The translations under genes and the position numbers were made by a program. Shown here piece after piece: positions 43,222 to 51,892 of a DNA stretch of 64,000 nt; the stretch's first letter is position 1; every line of letters starts with the position of its first letter. The stretch comes from Streptomyces sp. NBC_00461. Lineage in GTDB: Bacteria > Actinomycetota > Actinomycetes > Streptomycetales > Streptomycetaceae. The notes under the pieces are model-generated. The model did not search any database, had not been told where the DNA came from, and saw only the letters and a list, made by a program, of their open reading frames with translations. The stretch spans positions 1,116,001-1,180,000 of the forward strand of contig NZ_CP107902.1 of assembly GCF_036013935.1 (NCBI RefSeq), read 5' to 3'.

Positions 43222-43359
43222 CGAACTCACCGCCCGGCACCTCGCCCCAGTGCACAACGCGTGCACACCTCGACGGGAACTCTCGGGAACTCGCAGGTAG
43301 AAGCGGGATGTGCCCAGACACGGCAAAGGGCTCCGACCAGGCTATAAGGGCAGGTCAGC

Positions 43360-43640
43360 GATCCAGCGCACCTTCGGTGCGCGCCGGGGGCGTGGTAAAT
43401 CCTGTGGCGCGCGCCGGGATGCCTCCGTCCGCCTCTGACGTGGGCTGATACCGCTGCGGGACGCTGGTGGGGTTCGTTCCGGCCGAAACCGATTGCTCTG
43501 TGATGCCGGTGAGCTCGCAGGTCAGCGTGGTACTGAGGGCCGTCCACGGGAACCGTGGAGTGTTGCTGCGAGCACGTGCGTCAGAATTCCTGATTCACCC
43601 TGGTCCTCCCGGAACGGCATGCCACTCGGCCGTTGAGGGA
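43360..43640 (+). ncRNA. possible IS110 bridge RNA region
   Basis: About 280 bases without coding signal lie between the DUF2637 start and the IS110 recombinase. They contain strong hairpins, e.g. GCGCACC/GGTGCGC (43366-43382) and TCCACGG/CCGTGGA (43543-43559). IS110 elements are known to encode a structured bridge RNA in this left non-coding end that pairs with target and donor DNA. The presence of an RNA here is inferred from position and structure only. Confidence 0.4.
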
Positions 43641-43652
43641 GGGGATCGGGAC

Positions 43653-44897
43653 GTGGACGTGCTGCACGAACGCTGCGCCGGTGTGGACATCAGCAAGAAG
43701 GACGCCAAGGCGTGCGTCCGCGCCCCGAGCACCAAACGGCGGGGATCGTTCACGACCGAGACCACGACCTGGGGGTCAACGACGAATGCGGTGCTCGCCC
43801 TGCGCGATCACCTGCTCGCCGCCGAAGTCACCCTGGTTGTGATCGAGGCGACCTCGGACTGCTGGAAGCCCTTCTACTACCTGCTGGCCGAAGACCTGAA
43901 CGTGATCCTGGTGAACGCCCGTCAGGTCAAGAACCTGCCCGGCCGCAAGACAGACGTCTCGGACGCGGCCTGGCTGGCCCAGCTCGGCGCGCACGGCCTG
44001 GTCCGTCCCTCCTTCGTACCCGATCAGCACGTGCGCGAGCTGCGGGATCTGACCCGGGCGCGCACCCAGATGACCCGTGAACGCGGCCAGATCGTGCAGC
44101 GGCTGGAGAAACTGCTGGAGGACACCGGGATCAAACTCGCCGCCGTCGCCTCCGACATCATGGGCGTCTCCGGCCGCGCCATGCTGGAGGCGTTGACCTC
44201 CGGGGAACGCGACCCACAGGTCCTCGCGGAGCTGGCCAGGCGCAGGCTCCGCAACAAGATCCCCGAGCTTGCCGAGGCGTTGACCGGACGCCTCCGCGAG
44301 CACCACGCGTTCCTGACCCGGCTGCACCTGGACCACTACGACCGACTCACCGACGCGATCCGGCAGCTGGACGAGCGGATCGAGGAGACGATGGCCCCCT
44401 TTCGTCCCGCGCTCGACCTGCTCGATACCATCCCCGGGATCAACCGCGTCGTCGCCGAGGTGATCATCGCGGAGACCGGCGGCGACATGAACCGGTTCGC
44501 CTCCGCCCAACACCTCGCGTCCTGGGCCGGGGTCTGCCCCGGCCACCATGAGTCCGCCGGCCGCACCAAGAGCGCCAACGTCCGCCCCGGCAATCCGTAC
44601 CTCAAAGGCGCCCTCGGGCTGGCCGCCTTCGGCGCGGTGCGAATCAAGGACACCTACCTCCAGGCCCGATACAAGCGGCTCACCGCCCGCCGCGGCCCAC
44701 TCAGGGCCCTGGTCGCCGTCGAGCACTCGATCATCACCGCGATCTGGCACATGCTCACCGACCACAAGCCCTACCACGAACTCGGCGGCAACTACTTCGC
44801 CCAGCGCGACCCTCAACGCGCCACCCGCCGCGCGATCAACGCACTCAACCAGCTCGGTTACACCGTCACCCTCAACCCACTGGAAGGCGCGGCCTGA
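43653..44897 (+). CDS. IS110-family transposase (DEDD recombinase)
   Basis: The 414-residue protein has the DEDD RuvC-like domain (CAGVDISKKDAKACV, VVIEATSDCWKPFYY, GRKTDVSDAAWLAQL), a coiled linker (TRERGQIVQRLEKLLEDTG) and the Transposase_20 domain with LDTIPGINRVVAEVIIAETG and HHESAGRTKS (catalytic Ser). All motifs are intact, so it may be active. GTG 43653 follows GAGGGAGGGG. Confidence 0.92.
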   Translation: MDVLHERCAGVDISKKDAKACVRAPSTKRRGSFTTETTTWGSTTNAVLALRDHLLAAEVTLVVIEATSDCWKPFYYLLAEDLNVILVNARQVKNLPGRKTDVSDAAWLAQLGAHGLVRPSFVPDQHVRELRDLTRARTQMTRERGQIVQRLEKLLEDTGIKLAAVASDIMGVSGRAMLEALTSGERDPQVLAELARRRLRNKIPELAEALTGRLREHHAFLTRLHLDHYDRLTDAIRQLDERIEETMAPFRPALDLLDTIPGINRVVAEVIIAETGGDMNRFASAQHLASWAGVCPGHHESAGRTKSANVRPGNPYLKGALGLAAFGAVRIKDTYLQARYKRLTARRGPLRALVAVEHSIITAIWHMLTDHKPYHELGGNYFAQRDPQRATRRAINALNQLGYTVTLNPLEGAA

Positions 44898-44993
44898 CCG
44901 ACCGAGCCGGCACACCCGGCGACCACCCGGGTCACCCGGCCCTGCCCGAACCTGTCCTGACCTGCACCTATTTACGCGTCAGAGCCCTGCTGG

Positions 44994-45024
44994 CAGACGA
45001 GTCGGGCTGTACGCCGGGTTCTGT
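44994..45024 (-). other. 31-nt copy of an rnpB 3' end, possible att scar
   Basis: Minus-strand sequence ACAGAACCCGGCGTACAGCC followed by CGACTCGTCTG is, from memory, identical to the 3' end of Streptomyces RNase P RNA. Similarity stops sharply upstream, so this is not a whole rnpB. Integrative elements often duplicate the 3' end of a stable RNA gene when they insert. It sits at the left border of the mobility island. Confidence 0.6.
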
Positions 45025-45382
45025 GTGCAGACAAATGCCCGCCCTCTGGCTGTCCCCTGTCGGCGGCCGGATGGTTTTGGATCCCCGCGAGCACTCCGAG
45101 GTCATTCTGGCGGCCGTTGGCTTCGATCATGGCACCGACGTTGGTGCGGCTCCAGCCAGCAGGTTGTCCAACGCGGCTTGTTCGAAGGCGTCGGCCAACG
45201 CCTTCGGGACACTCCCGACACCGACAGACGGCCCCGGCGGGCTCATCGAGCCCACGGCCGCCCGGCGCCTGGCTCGAAGAGAACCACTATCCACCCCCGG
45301 AAGTGGATCACCATCCAGTACTCCTCCCGAAGGTCGTCGGCGGGCCGAGGCGGCATCCACAACAGGAACGAGGGTTGCGTTC
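45025..45382. other. gap: no gene seen
   Basis: Between the rnpB-like fragment and the amidase stop. I see no protein homology, no clear repeat and no strong promoter. Confidence 0.3.
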
Positions 45383-46795
45383 TCACTCAGAGACACAAAG
45401 CAGGGATGCCAGCCTGTCGGCTACTGAAAGCAGAACGCGCTCCGAGTACGGCCGCCCGATGATCTGAATGCCAATGGGCAGCCCCTGAGTGGTCGTGGTC
45501 ACTGGGACGACCAGACTGGGGAGGCCAATGTGGCTGGTGAGGTTGGCCCAGCCGGTCTGGTCGAAGAAGTTCTGCTCCTGGCCGTCGACCGTAAGGGTGC
45601 GACTTCCTGCCGGGATCGCGGGTGTTGGTGCGGCCGGTGTGACGAGGACGTCGTGTTCTGTGAAGAACCGCTGCCAGTCCGATCGGAGTCGGGCGCGTTC
45701 TTCGTTCGCACGCAGCCAGCTGCGGTGGGTTTGGGTCCGATGGCGGAGGAAGATCGCGCGGGGGCTGGTGTCGTCGTCCTGCAGTTGTCGTGTGGCAGCG
45801 AGTTCAGTGGCAGCGGTTTCGTCGTTGGTGGTGGCCGTCGCGGTGGCGTGCAGAAGCTGTTGGAACAGGCGCGTGGAGTCGGCGAAGCCAACAGGTCCGG
45901 GTGTGTGTCGGACCAGGGCTCCGGCTGCGATCAGCGCCTTCTCAAGGGTGATGAGGGCTTGTGCGGTCTCGTGGTCGACGGGGCAGTTCGGGTCCTCGGC
46001 CCAGATCGCGATGCGCAGTTCGTCGACGCCCTTCCTGGCCGTCGGCAGGTCTAGGTGCCAGGGTGTTTCCTCGGCCGGTGCCGGTGTGGTGAGCGCGGTG
46101 AGGAGCAGGTCGAGGTCTCGGGGGTGGCGAGCCAAGGGGCCCGGTGTGACCATGTCGCTGCTGGTGAGCCAGCCCGGCGGCCGGGGAATGTGGCCGCGGG
46201 CCGGGACGAGTCCGTGTGTCGGCCGCAGTCCGTACACCCCGCAGTAGTGGGCCGGCAGACGCAGCGAGCCGGCAAGGTCGCTGCCGAGATCGGCGGGGGT
46301 GAGGTGGGCGGCGACCGCCGCAGCAGGTCCACCGGAGGAGCCGCCGACCGTCCGCGCTGGGTCGTGCGGGTTGAGCGTGGAGCCGAAGGGAGCGTTGTCG
46401 GTGTGGAGGTCCTGGCAGTAGGCGGGGGTGTTGGTCTTGCCCATAATCACCGCGCCTTGGTGGCGGAGCCGCGCGACAGCGTCGGCGTCCTGGTCGGGAA
46501 TGTGGTCCGCGAGTTCCTGGGCTCCGCTGGTTGTGCGAAGGCCAGCCGTTTCGAAGCTGTCCTTGATGGTGATCGGGAGGCCGTCAAGGACCCCGCTGGC
46601 CTCGCCGCGGGCTCGGCGCTCGTCGGAGGTGTGAGCGGCTTGCCGGGCCGCGTCATCGTCGCGGGTGATGACGGCATTGAGGGTGCTGGCGTCGATCCGA
46701 TCGAGGTGGAGGTCAAGCAGCTCGCGGCTGGAGATCTCCCGGCGCTCCAGAGCCTGCAGTTGGACATGCGCAGGCTGGCGGGTCAGGTCGGTCAT
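45383..46795 (-). CDS. amidase-signature enzyme
   Basis: The 470-residue protein has the amidase-signature triad: Lys in DGLPITIKDSFETAGL, cis-Ser in TVGGSSGGPAAAVAA and nucleophile Ser in GSDLAGSLRLPAHYCG. It would hydrolyse a carboxamide; it lacks GatA-specific context. Its start (46795) overlaps the stop of the membrane-protein gene (ATGA), so it belongs to the XRE/protease/membrane cassette, an unusual partner for that set. Confidence 0.88.
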   Translation of the reverse strand: MTDLTRQPAHVQLQALERREISSRELLDLHLDRIDASTLNAVITRDDDAARQAAHTSDERRARGEASGVLDGLPITIKDSFETAGLRTTSGAQELADHIPDQDADAVARLRHQGAVIMGKTNTPAYCQDLHTDNAPFGSTLNPHDPARTVGGSSGGPAAAVAAHLTPADLGSDLAGSLRLPAHYCGVYGLRPTHGLVPARGHIPRPPGWLTSSDMVTPGPLARHPRDLDLLLTALTTPAPAEETPWHLDLPTARKGVDELRIAIWAEDPNCPVDHETAQALITLEKALIAAGALVRHTPGPVGFADSTRLFQQLLHATATATTNDETAATELAATRQLQDDDTSPRAIFLRHRTQTHRSWLRANEERARLRSDWQRFFTEHDVLVTPAAPTPAIPAGSRTLTVDGQEQNFFDQTGWANLTSHIGLPSLVVPVTTTTQGLPIGIQIIGRPYSERVLLSVADRLASLLCVSE

Positions 46796-48000
46796 GTGAA
46801 GGCTCGCTCGAGGTGGGGGGTGCGGGCGCGTTGGCGGGGAAGGTGGCGGGCGACGGCGAGGAGGGCATCGATGTCGTCCATCGGCTGGCTGGTCTCGGGG
46901 TTGGTATCGGCGAAGTCGGTGAGCTGGTCGGGATGGGGACGTTCCCCCGTCTTGCGGGCGGCGATTCCGGCGAGTATCTGGTCAGCAGAGACGGCGGCGT
47001 TCAGTTCCTCACCCGAGAGCCCTCGCACCCTGTGATGGGCTTCGCTGCTTTCACGGACGCCCGCTTCGAGGTACTGACGGATCACGAAGCGGCCGTCGCG
47101 GATCTCGACCGCCCGTCGGTAGAGCTTGAACCCGATGCTGCGGAAGCGGCGGCTCTGGGCAGGGGCGCCCTGGTCGACCGACAGGCGGATCTCGGGGGCT
47201 TCGCTGTAGAAGGCCAGCCACAGGCGGCGCAGGCGGTAGTAGCTGACGTACTGCCTGAACCGGTACTGAACGTTCTTGGCCTGGTCGGTGATCGTGGGCA
47301 CCAGCCACCCGATCAGGGTGAGCATGGCGCCGACGTCGCCGCACGTCCAGGCGAAGTTCTCCCAGCCGGCGAGAGAGATGCCGAAGGCGCCCGCGATGAC
47401 GTTGCCGGTCCGCACGCCGCTGTATCCGAAGGTAACGATGGCGCCCAGGGCGACGACCCGCAGACCGGCGCGGACGGAGGGGCGCTTACTGCGCCGGGCC
47501 AGGCGCCAGCAGCCGCAGGCGAGGAGTACCTCGCCGATCGTGTACGCGGTGACGTACAGGGTGAGGTACGCGGCGTACGTGTTGTCATGCGCGTAGTACA
47601 ACGTGAAGTCGATCGGCCTCGGTGCGCTCGGCGTCAGCAGGGCGAAGAGCACCAGCAGCCCCGCGAACACTGCGAGGCCGGCACCTAGCCAGGTCCGCGC
47701 TCTCCTGCGGGCGATGTCCGGGGGCGATCCCCAGTAGGTGAGTACCACCTGCTGGCAGGCGATCAGCGCGATCACGCAGCCCTGGGCCAGGGGAACGGAG
47801 AGGTTCACGGTGCCCAGGACGCGGTCGAGGTAGTTCCACATCGGAGTGATGGAGAACAGGAACGACAGGCCCGAGAGCAGGAAGACGGAGGCCAGGGCCG
47901 TGGTGGCGGGATCGCGGCGACGGGTGGGGATATCCCTCAGAAGGCAGAGGAATCCGAGGATGGCGACCACGAGGCTGATCGGGTGGAGTAGGTCTTTCAC
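46792..48000 (-). CDS. MAB_1171c-like membrane protein
   Basis: The 402-residue protein has about seven membrane helices in residues 1-230 (ISLVVAILGFLCLLRDI, LAVFAGLLVLFALLT, VVALGAIVTFGYSGV) and a soluble C-terminal DUF6545-like part with YRLRRLWLAFYSEAPEI and the RAVEIRDGR motif. Function is unknown; members often lie beside HTH and ImmA-like genes. Its GTG start overlaps the protease stop (GTGA) and its stop overlaps the amidase start. Confidence 0.8.
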   Translation of the reverse strand: MKDLLHPISLVVAILGFLCLLRDIPTRRRDPATTALASVFLLSGLSFLFSITPMWNYLDRVLGTVNLSVPLAQGCVIALIACQQVVLTYWGSPPDIARRRARTWLGAGLAVFAGLLVLFALLTPSAPRPIDFTLYYAHDNTYAAYLTLYVTAYTIGEVLLACGCWRLARRSKRPSVRAGLRVVALGAIVTFGYSGVRTGNVIAGAFGISLAGWENFAWTCGDVGAMLTLIGWLVPTITDQAKNVQYRFRQYVSYYRLRRLWLAFYSEAPEIRLSVDQGAPAQSRRFRSIGFKLYRRAVEIRDGRFVIRQYLEAGVRESSEAHHRVRGLSGEELNAAVSADQILAGIAARKTGERPHPDQLTDFADTNPETSQPMDDIDALLAVARHLPRQRARTPHLERAFT

Positions 48001-48509
48001 GGTCGGGCTACCCGCCTACGCAACAGGGTGTGCGCGACGCGGTCCTGGACCGCGTCGCCGGAGGACTCGTCGCTGCGCAGCCACCGGTCAATGATCCGGC
48101 GCTGGAGGAGCGAGGCGAGGAGCTCGGTCTCGTGCTCCTCTGCGTCGTCGTACTTGGTCCGCCCCAGCATCATCCGCACGACGGCCGGGTCCATGGTGGT
48201 GACGAGCGCCGGCGCCGCGGCGGACAGCGGGCGGGCCTCGTGGTGTCCGAGGAACAGGTGCATGAACTCGTGAGCGATGATCTGATCTTGATGCAGACAG
48301 CTGGTCCGCGGGTCGTAGAACACATAGATAACGGCCTCCAGGACCGCACATGCCCCGCAGACCGACGGCGCCTGCTCTTGTGGCTGCAGTATCACCTCGC
48401 GCCCTGTACGGCGGGAGACCTCGTCGCGGAGGTCGCGGATGTTCGTGACGTCGGGAAGCTCCAGCGCGGCCAGGGGGTCATCCTGGCGCCACCGACCCGT
48501 GGACCACAT
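47997..48509 (-). CDS. ImmA/IrrE-type metalloprotease-like protein
   Basis: The 170-residue protein has a zinc-peptidase motif IIAHEFMHLFLGH (HExxH) preceded by CLHQDQ, as in ImmA/IrrE proteases that cut XRE repressors in response to a signal. The XRE gene directly upstream is the natural target. Start ATG 48509 is preferred because AAGGA lies 6 nt before it; the ATG at 48515 has none of the needed spacing. Coupled by 4 nt to the membrane protein. Confidence 0.85.
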   Translation of the reverse strand: MWSTGRWRQDDPLAALELPDVTNIRDLRDEVSRRTGREVILQPQEQAPSVCGACAVLEAVIYVFYDPRTSCLHQDQIIAHEFMHLFLGHHEARPLSAAAPALVTTMDPAVVRMMLGRTKYDDAEEHETELLASLLQRRIIDRWLRSDESSGDAVQDRVAHTLLRRRVARP

Positions 48510-48551
48510 TGTCATTCCTTGATCATTTGCTGAACTATAGGTGGAATACAG

Positions 48552-48992
48552 CTAGTTGGAGGGTGGCAGCCCCTCCATCTTTCGCACGCCATCCACGAGA
48601 CCGAGGACCGCTTCCTTTCCGTCCGCTGAGACGTCGGACAGACGCAGGAGCACGTTTTTGATCTTCGAATCGCGGAGCAATTCCAGCAACTTCAGTTCCT
48701 CCGCGGTCTTTTCGGCGACCTCATCGTCGAACCAATAGGCGGCAGGCACGCCGAAAAAGCTTGCCAGGGCTTCAAGATGACGCTTCGTCGGATTGTCCCG
48801 ACGACCGGTGCGCAGCATCCAGAGGTAGGTGGACGTCACGGTTTCGAGCCCTCGCTCGGCCATCAGCTCGGCCACTTCAGAGTTGCTGTACGGGCCACGG
48901 CCGGGCGGGTGCACCACTTCAAACAGGCGGTTGAGCCGGTCACTGAGCTTCTTCGCGTGAAGACTCGTCGGCTCCTCTGCTGGCTCTTTCAT
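48552..48992 (-). CDS. XRE-family HTH regulator
   Basis: The 146-residue protein has an HTH of the XRE type (GPYSNSEVAELMAERGLETV, STYLWMLRTGRRDNPTKRHL, ALASFFGVPAAYWFDDE) and a C-terminal helical tail. ATG 48992 has GGAAAGG. An upstream GTG (49034) is possible. A 9-bp-arm palindrome (49094-49116) upstream is the probable operator. It heads the cassette with the ImmA-like protease. Confidence 0.88.
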   Translation of the reverse strand: MKEPAEEPTSLHAKKLSDRLNRLFEVVHPPGRGPYSNSEVAELMAERGLETVTSTYLWMLRTGRRDNPTKRHLEALASFFGVPAAYWFDDEVAEKTAEELKLLELLRDSKIKNVLLRLSDVSADGKEAVLGLVDGVRKMEGLPPSN

Positions 48993-49093
48993 GATCCTTT
49001 CCAAGGCGGTGCGGCTTAACGGGCGTTCAGCCACTGTACTCCGCGATTAACACCAGTTGACGCGCCGATCTTGCGTATGAAAAGTTCTACCTC

Positions 49094-49116
49094 GCAAACG
49101 CTCCCCGCGTTTGCGC
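49094..49116. promoter_or_regulatory. palindromic operator of the XRE cassette
   Basis: CGCAAACGC and GCGTTTGCG perfect 9-bp arms lie around TCCCC, about 100 bases upstream of the XRE gene start. Confidence 0.6.
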
Positions 49117-49170
49117 GTCCACCCTTCGGGATGGTCTGCCCGTTTCTACCGATAGGCGTGCACGGCATGC

Positions 49171-49184
49171 GTGACGCACGTCAC
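49171..49184. promoter_or_regulatory. CRP-like site
   Basis: GTGACGCACGTCAC fits the GTGA-N6-TCAC pattern of CRP/FNR-type binding sites. No adjacent gene is clearly served, so the role is uncertain. Confidence 0.25.
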
Positions 49185-49389
49185 TTTTACCTAGCGGCAT
49201 TAGTTGCGCCTGTAATTACAGGACGAATTTGATCTTCGAATGGAAGGCGCAGAGGCAACAGTGGGAAGGCTCGATCCCCTTCGCGATGCCCGCGCGAGTA
49301 TTTCCGTCGGGTCATTCCGGCGCTGCGGTGAGCGGCCAGTCCTCGCCATGCTCGTGGACGGACGACTGACTCTGCGCGGCCGCGCCGGA

Positions 49390-49590
49390 ATGGCACAGCC
49401 GTCTGCGCCGGCGGTGCGGGGCGCCGCCCTCGCCGCCATCGCCCACATCCCAGACGCCAGTCGGCGGTACGCCGCCGACAGCCTCGACATGGCGAGTAGC
49501 GCCAGGCGCGCCGTCATGGTCGGCGCCGCCGAACCAACACGGTTCGCCGCTGCGCCGCGTTGTGGCACAAGACACGAGGGGGTGCTGTGA
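49390..49590 (+). pseudogene. decayed copy of the Spd-like membrane protein
   Basis: The phrases VRGAALAAIAHIPDASRRYA and ADSLDMASSARRAVMVGAAE line up with VWVAALAALNCTAYSADTSW and ADYLDMAGALERAMMFSAAE of the gene at 52525. About 50 residues are alignable; the flanks are not. It is probably the remnant of a duplicated transfer gene. Confidence 0.45.
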
Positions 49591-50142
49591 GGGTCATCTC
49601 CAAGTGGGTCGGGGCGATCAGCCTGCTGCCTGTGTCGCGGCCCGCTGCCTCCACAGGTACGCGCAGGTTCCGCCGCCCTGCGGTGCGACTTGTAGAGAGT
49701 CCTTTAGCAAGGTCTGGATCTTGCTGCAGGTCCTGCATATGTTCGTCGTCCCTCGCCGGGCTCCCTGCCCGGCAGTAGACGACGCTAGGAGCCAGATGCG
49801 GAACGCCCGATCCAGCCGGGTGAGATAGCCCCGAACACAGCGACGGCGTCCAAGGAGCGGTAACTCCAGGACGCCGAACGCCAAATGGCACTCCTGCCCC
49901 GGCAAGGGCGGAGATTTACCCACCTTCACCGCACCGGTCCTTTCCTACGAGGCACACCGGCGCGGGTTTCACTACGGAGGAGAGTCTTACATGCCGCCTG
50001 CCCTGCGCAAAGGGCCGGTGTCCCCGGCTCGCGCGGCAGCCGTCCTCGCTTCGCCGTCTGGCTCCCTGGACACGTACCGGTTGCCCTGCGCCCTCGCGCC
50101 GGAGCCGGCCCCCAGCGTCCGGCCCGTTTGGGCGGTGACCCG
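49591..50142. other. gap: no gene seen
   Basis: Leader of the mobility region. Several short ORFs exist but none shows family motifs, a ribosome site and codon bias together. Confidence 0.3.
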
Positions 50143-51048
50143 ATGAGCCGTGACACCCGCGAATGGGCGTGGGAGTACAGCGCCAGCCGCGGAAACGCGC
50201 GCCTGGTCCTATTGTCGATCGCCGACCGGATCCCCGACGAGCAGTGCGTCGCCTGGGCGTCCCTCACCTCGCTGATGAAACGTACGAACGCGAGCCGCAA
50301 CGCCGTGCGCGGCGCCCTGGTCGCGCTGGCCGAGAGCGGCGAACTCGAGGTGCTCGACGACCTAGGCGGTCCGCAGCACAGCACGGTCTATCGGCTCCCG
50401 CGCGCCGCTGCATGGCTGGCCAAGGTCGCGGCGACCCGGGAGAACGACCCCGGCGCGTACGTCGAGCCCCTGACGGACGCCGACCCGGTACCCGCGTTGG
50501 ACGACGAGCGGCTGCGCAAGCACGGCATCTGGCCGAAGACGGGGTCCGAATCCGACCCCCGTCGTCAGGATCTGACCGGGTCAGAATCTGCACCCCCTCG
50601 TCAGAACCTGACCCCTCCCCGGGTCAGAATCCAACCCCCCTCCGGGTCTGAACCTGACCCCCAGAACCCTAGTGAACCGAAGGTGAACCGTAGGTACAGC
50701 AGCAGTAGTGCTGCCGACCTCACCTCCGCCGCGGACTGGCAGGTCGACAACGCGAGCCTGTCCTGGGCTCAGCAGCAGGGGCATCTTGCCCGCCTCGGCG
50801 AGCACGGCGTACAGGCCGCTGACGCAAAGTGGCGCCACCACCGGAGCACCTGGAGCGCTCGCTCCGCCGCCGCCTGGGCCGCCGACTGGCGGGCCTGGAT
50901 CGCCCGCGAGCACAGCCCAACCCCCCACCGACCGAACCTCTACGCCCTGCCCGGCGGCACCCCCGCGCCGCAGGCCGGCATGACCCGCGCCGACGCGCAC
51001 ATGGCCGCCCTGCTCGCTGCCGTCGATGAACCGACTGGAACGGAGTAA
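50143..51048 (+). CDS. winged-helix DNA-binding protein, replication-type candidate
   Basis: The 301-residue protein begins MSRDTREWAWEYSASRGNAR and has a winged-helix half (LVLLSIADRIPDEQCVAWAS, LMKRTNASRNAVRGALVALA) of the type seen in replication or regulatory proteins of actinobacterial plasmids and integrative elements. Residues ~133-173 are a low-complexity region encoded by a palindromic repeat array (50541-50662). The C-terminal part is Trp-rich (HHRSTWSARSAAAWAADWRA). Coupled to the next gene, which starts 6 bases after its stop. Confidence 0.6.
   Translation: MSRDTREWAWEYSASRGNARLVLLSIADRIPDEQCVAWASLTSLMKRTNASRNAVRGALVALAESGELEVLDDLGGPQHSTVYRLPRAAAWLAKVAATRENDPGAYVEPLTDADPVPALDDERLRKHGIWPKTGSESDPRRQDLTGSESAPPRQNLTPPRVRIQPPSGSEPDPQNPSEPKVNRRYSSSSAADLTSAADWQVDNASLSWAQQQGHLARLGEHGVQAADAKWRHHRSTWSARSAAAWAADWRAWIAREHSPTPHRPNLYALPGGTPAPQAGMTRADAHMAALLAAVDEPTGTE
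50541..50662. repeat. six palindromic repeats inside a coding region (possible iterons)
   Basis: Copies of a GGGTCAGAAYCTGACCCC-like palindrome start near 50542, 50563, 50578, 50599, 50621 and 50644, spaced 15-23 bases. The best copies are GGGTCTGAACCTGACCCC (50644) and GTCAGAACCTGACCCC (50600). They could be binding sites for the protein they encode. Confidence 0.6.
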
Positions 51049-51053
51049 CTGCC

Positions 51054-51746
51054 TTGGACCGCCGCGAAGTTGCTGCCGTGCTCACCTATGTCGGTCGCCT
51101 GGACCCGCGCACCATCCGCACCGACGCGGGCGAGGCCCGCAACCAGCTCGCCATGTGGCACGAGCTGCTCGGCGACGTCCCGATGGCCACCGGCCAGGGC
51201 TGGGACGTCCGCGAGATCGTTCGCAAGCGCATCGTGAGTTCGCCGTACCCGATCCTGCCGGCCGATGTGGCCCGCGAATGGCAGGCGCACCGCCGCGACC
51301 GTCTGTCTCGGCACACCGACCCGACCCCCATGGCCGACCCGGACAATGCGGAAGCCTGGCGGGCGGAGCTGCTGGCGGCGCGAGATGCCGTGGCTGCCGG
51401 AGTGGCCGCACCCTCGGCTCACCGCGGGATCACGGCGGGGCGACACCGGCCGGGGCTCAAGGACCAGCTGGCCGCCGTCGGCTCCTACATCCCGCCGGCC
51501 GTGCGCGCCGAGCTGGCCCCGTACCGCCCGGCCCGCGCCGCCCGCGAAGCCGCCATCGCCGCCGGAGGACCCGACGTCCTGAGCGTGCCGTGCGACTGGT
51601 GTCACGCCGACAAGGGCGAGCCCTGCCGCCGCCGTCGCATCAGCCTCGACGGAAGTGCCCGGGGCAACGCACCGCGCGTCACGGCCCACCCCGGCCGCAT
51701 CGACCGCGCCCTGGCTGCGCAGGTCCAGCAGGCATCCGCCGCCTGA
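51054..51746 (+). CDS. zinc-finger-tailed protein of mobile element
   Basis: The 230-residue protein starts at TTG 51054 behind GGAG. The N-terminal ~150 residues are helical and unrecognised; the C-terminus has a knuckle VPCDWCHADKGEPCRRRR followed by a His (THE pattern VTAHPGRIDRA), as in phage and plasmid DNA-binding zinc fingers. Its place between the winged-helix and WhiB genes suggests a role in element control or DNA handling. Confidence 0.65.
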   Translation: MDRREVAAVLTYVGRLDPRTIRTDAGEARNQLAMWHELLGDVPMATGQGWDVREIVRKRIVSSPYPILPADVAREWQAHRRDRLSRHTDPTPMADPDNAEAWRAELLAARDAVAAGVAAPSAHRGITAGRHRPGLKDQLAAVGSYIPPAVRAELAPYRPARAAREAAIAAGGPDVLSVPCDWCHADKGEPCRRRRISLDGSARGNAPRVTAHPGRIDRALAAQVQQASAA

Positions 51747-51892
51747 CCGCAGCCCCCTTCTCCACCAAAACGTTCCGCCTGCGGTACAGCCCCACGCCGT
51801 ACCCTGAGCCCGCCTCGCAGCGCCCGCCGCACCCCGTCCCGCCACCGGTGCCGAGCGACCCGCACCCGCCGAGGCGACTTCCGGAGACCGTC

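Noticed and set aside
45023..45427. A 134-codon plus-strand frame after the rnpB fragment
   Set aside because: No family motifs or ribosome site, and it overlaps the amidase end in antisense.
49240..49590. A 116-codon intact small gene
   Set aside because: Only the last ~60 codons resemble another protein and there is no ribosome site; treated as a remnant.
50541..50662. Possible CRISPR array
   Set aside because: Units are short palindromes with no unique spacers of even length, and they are inside a coding frame.
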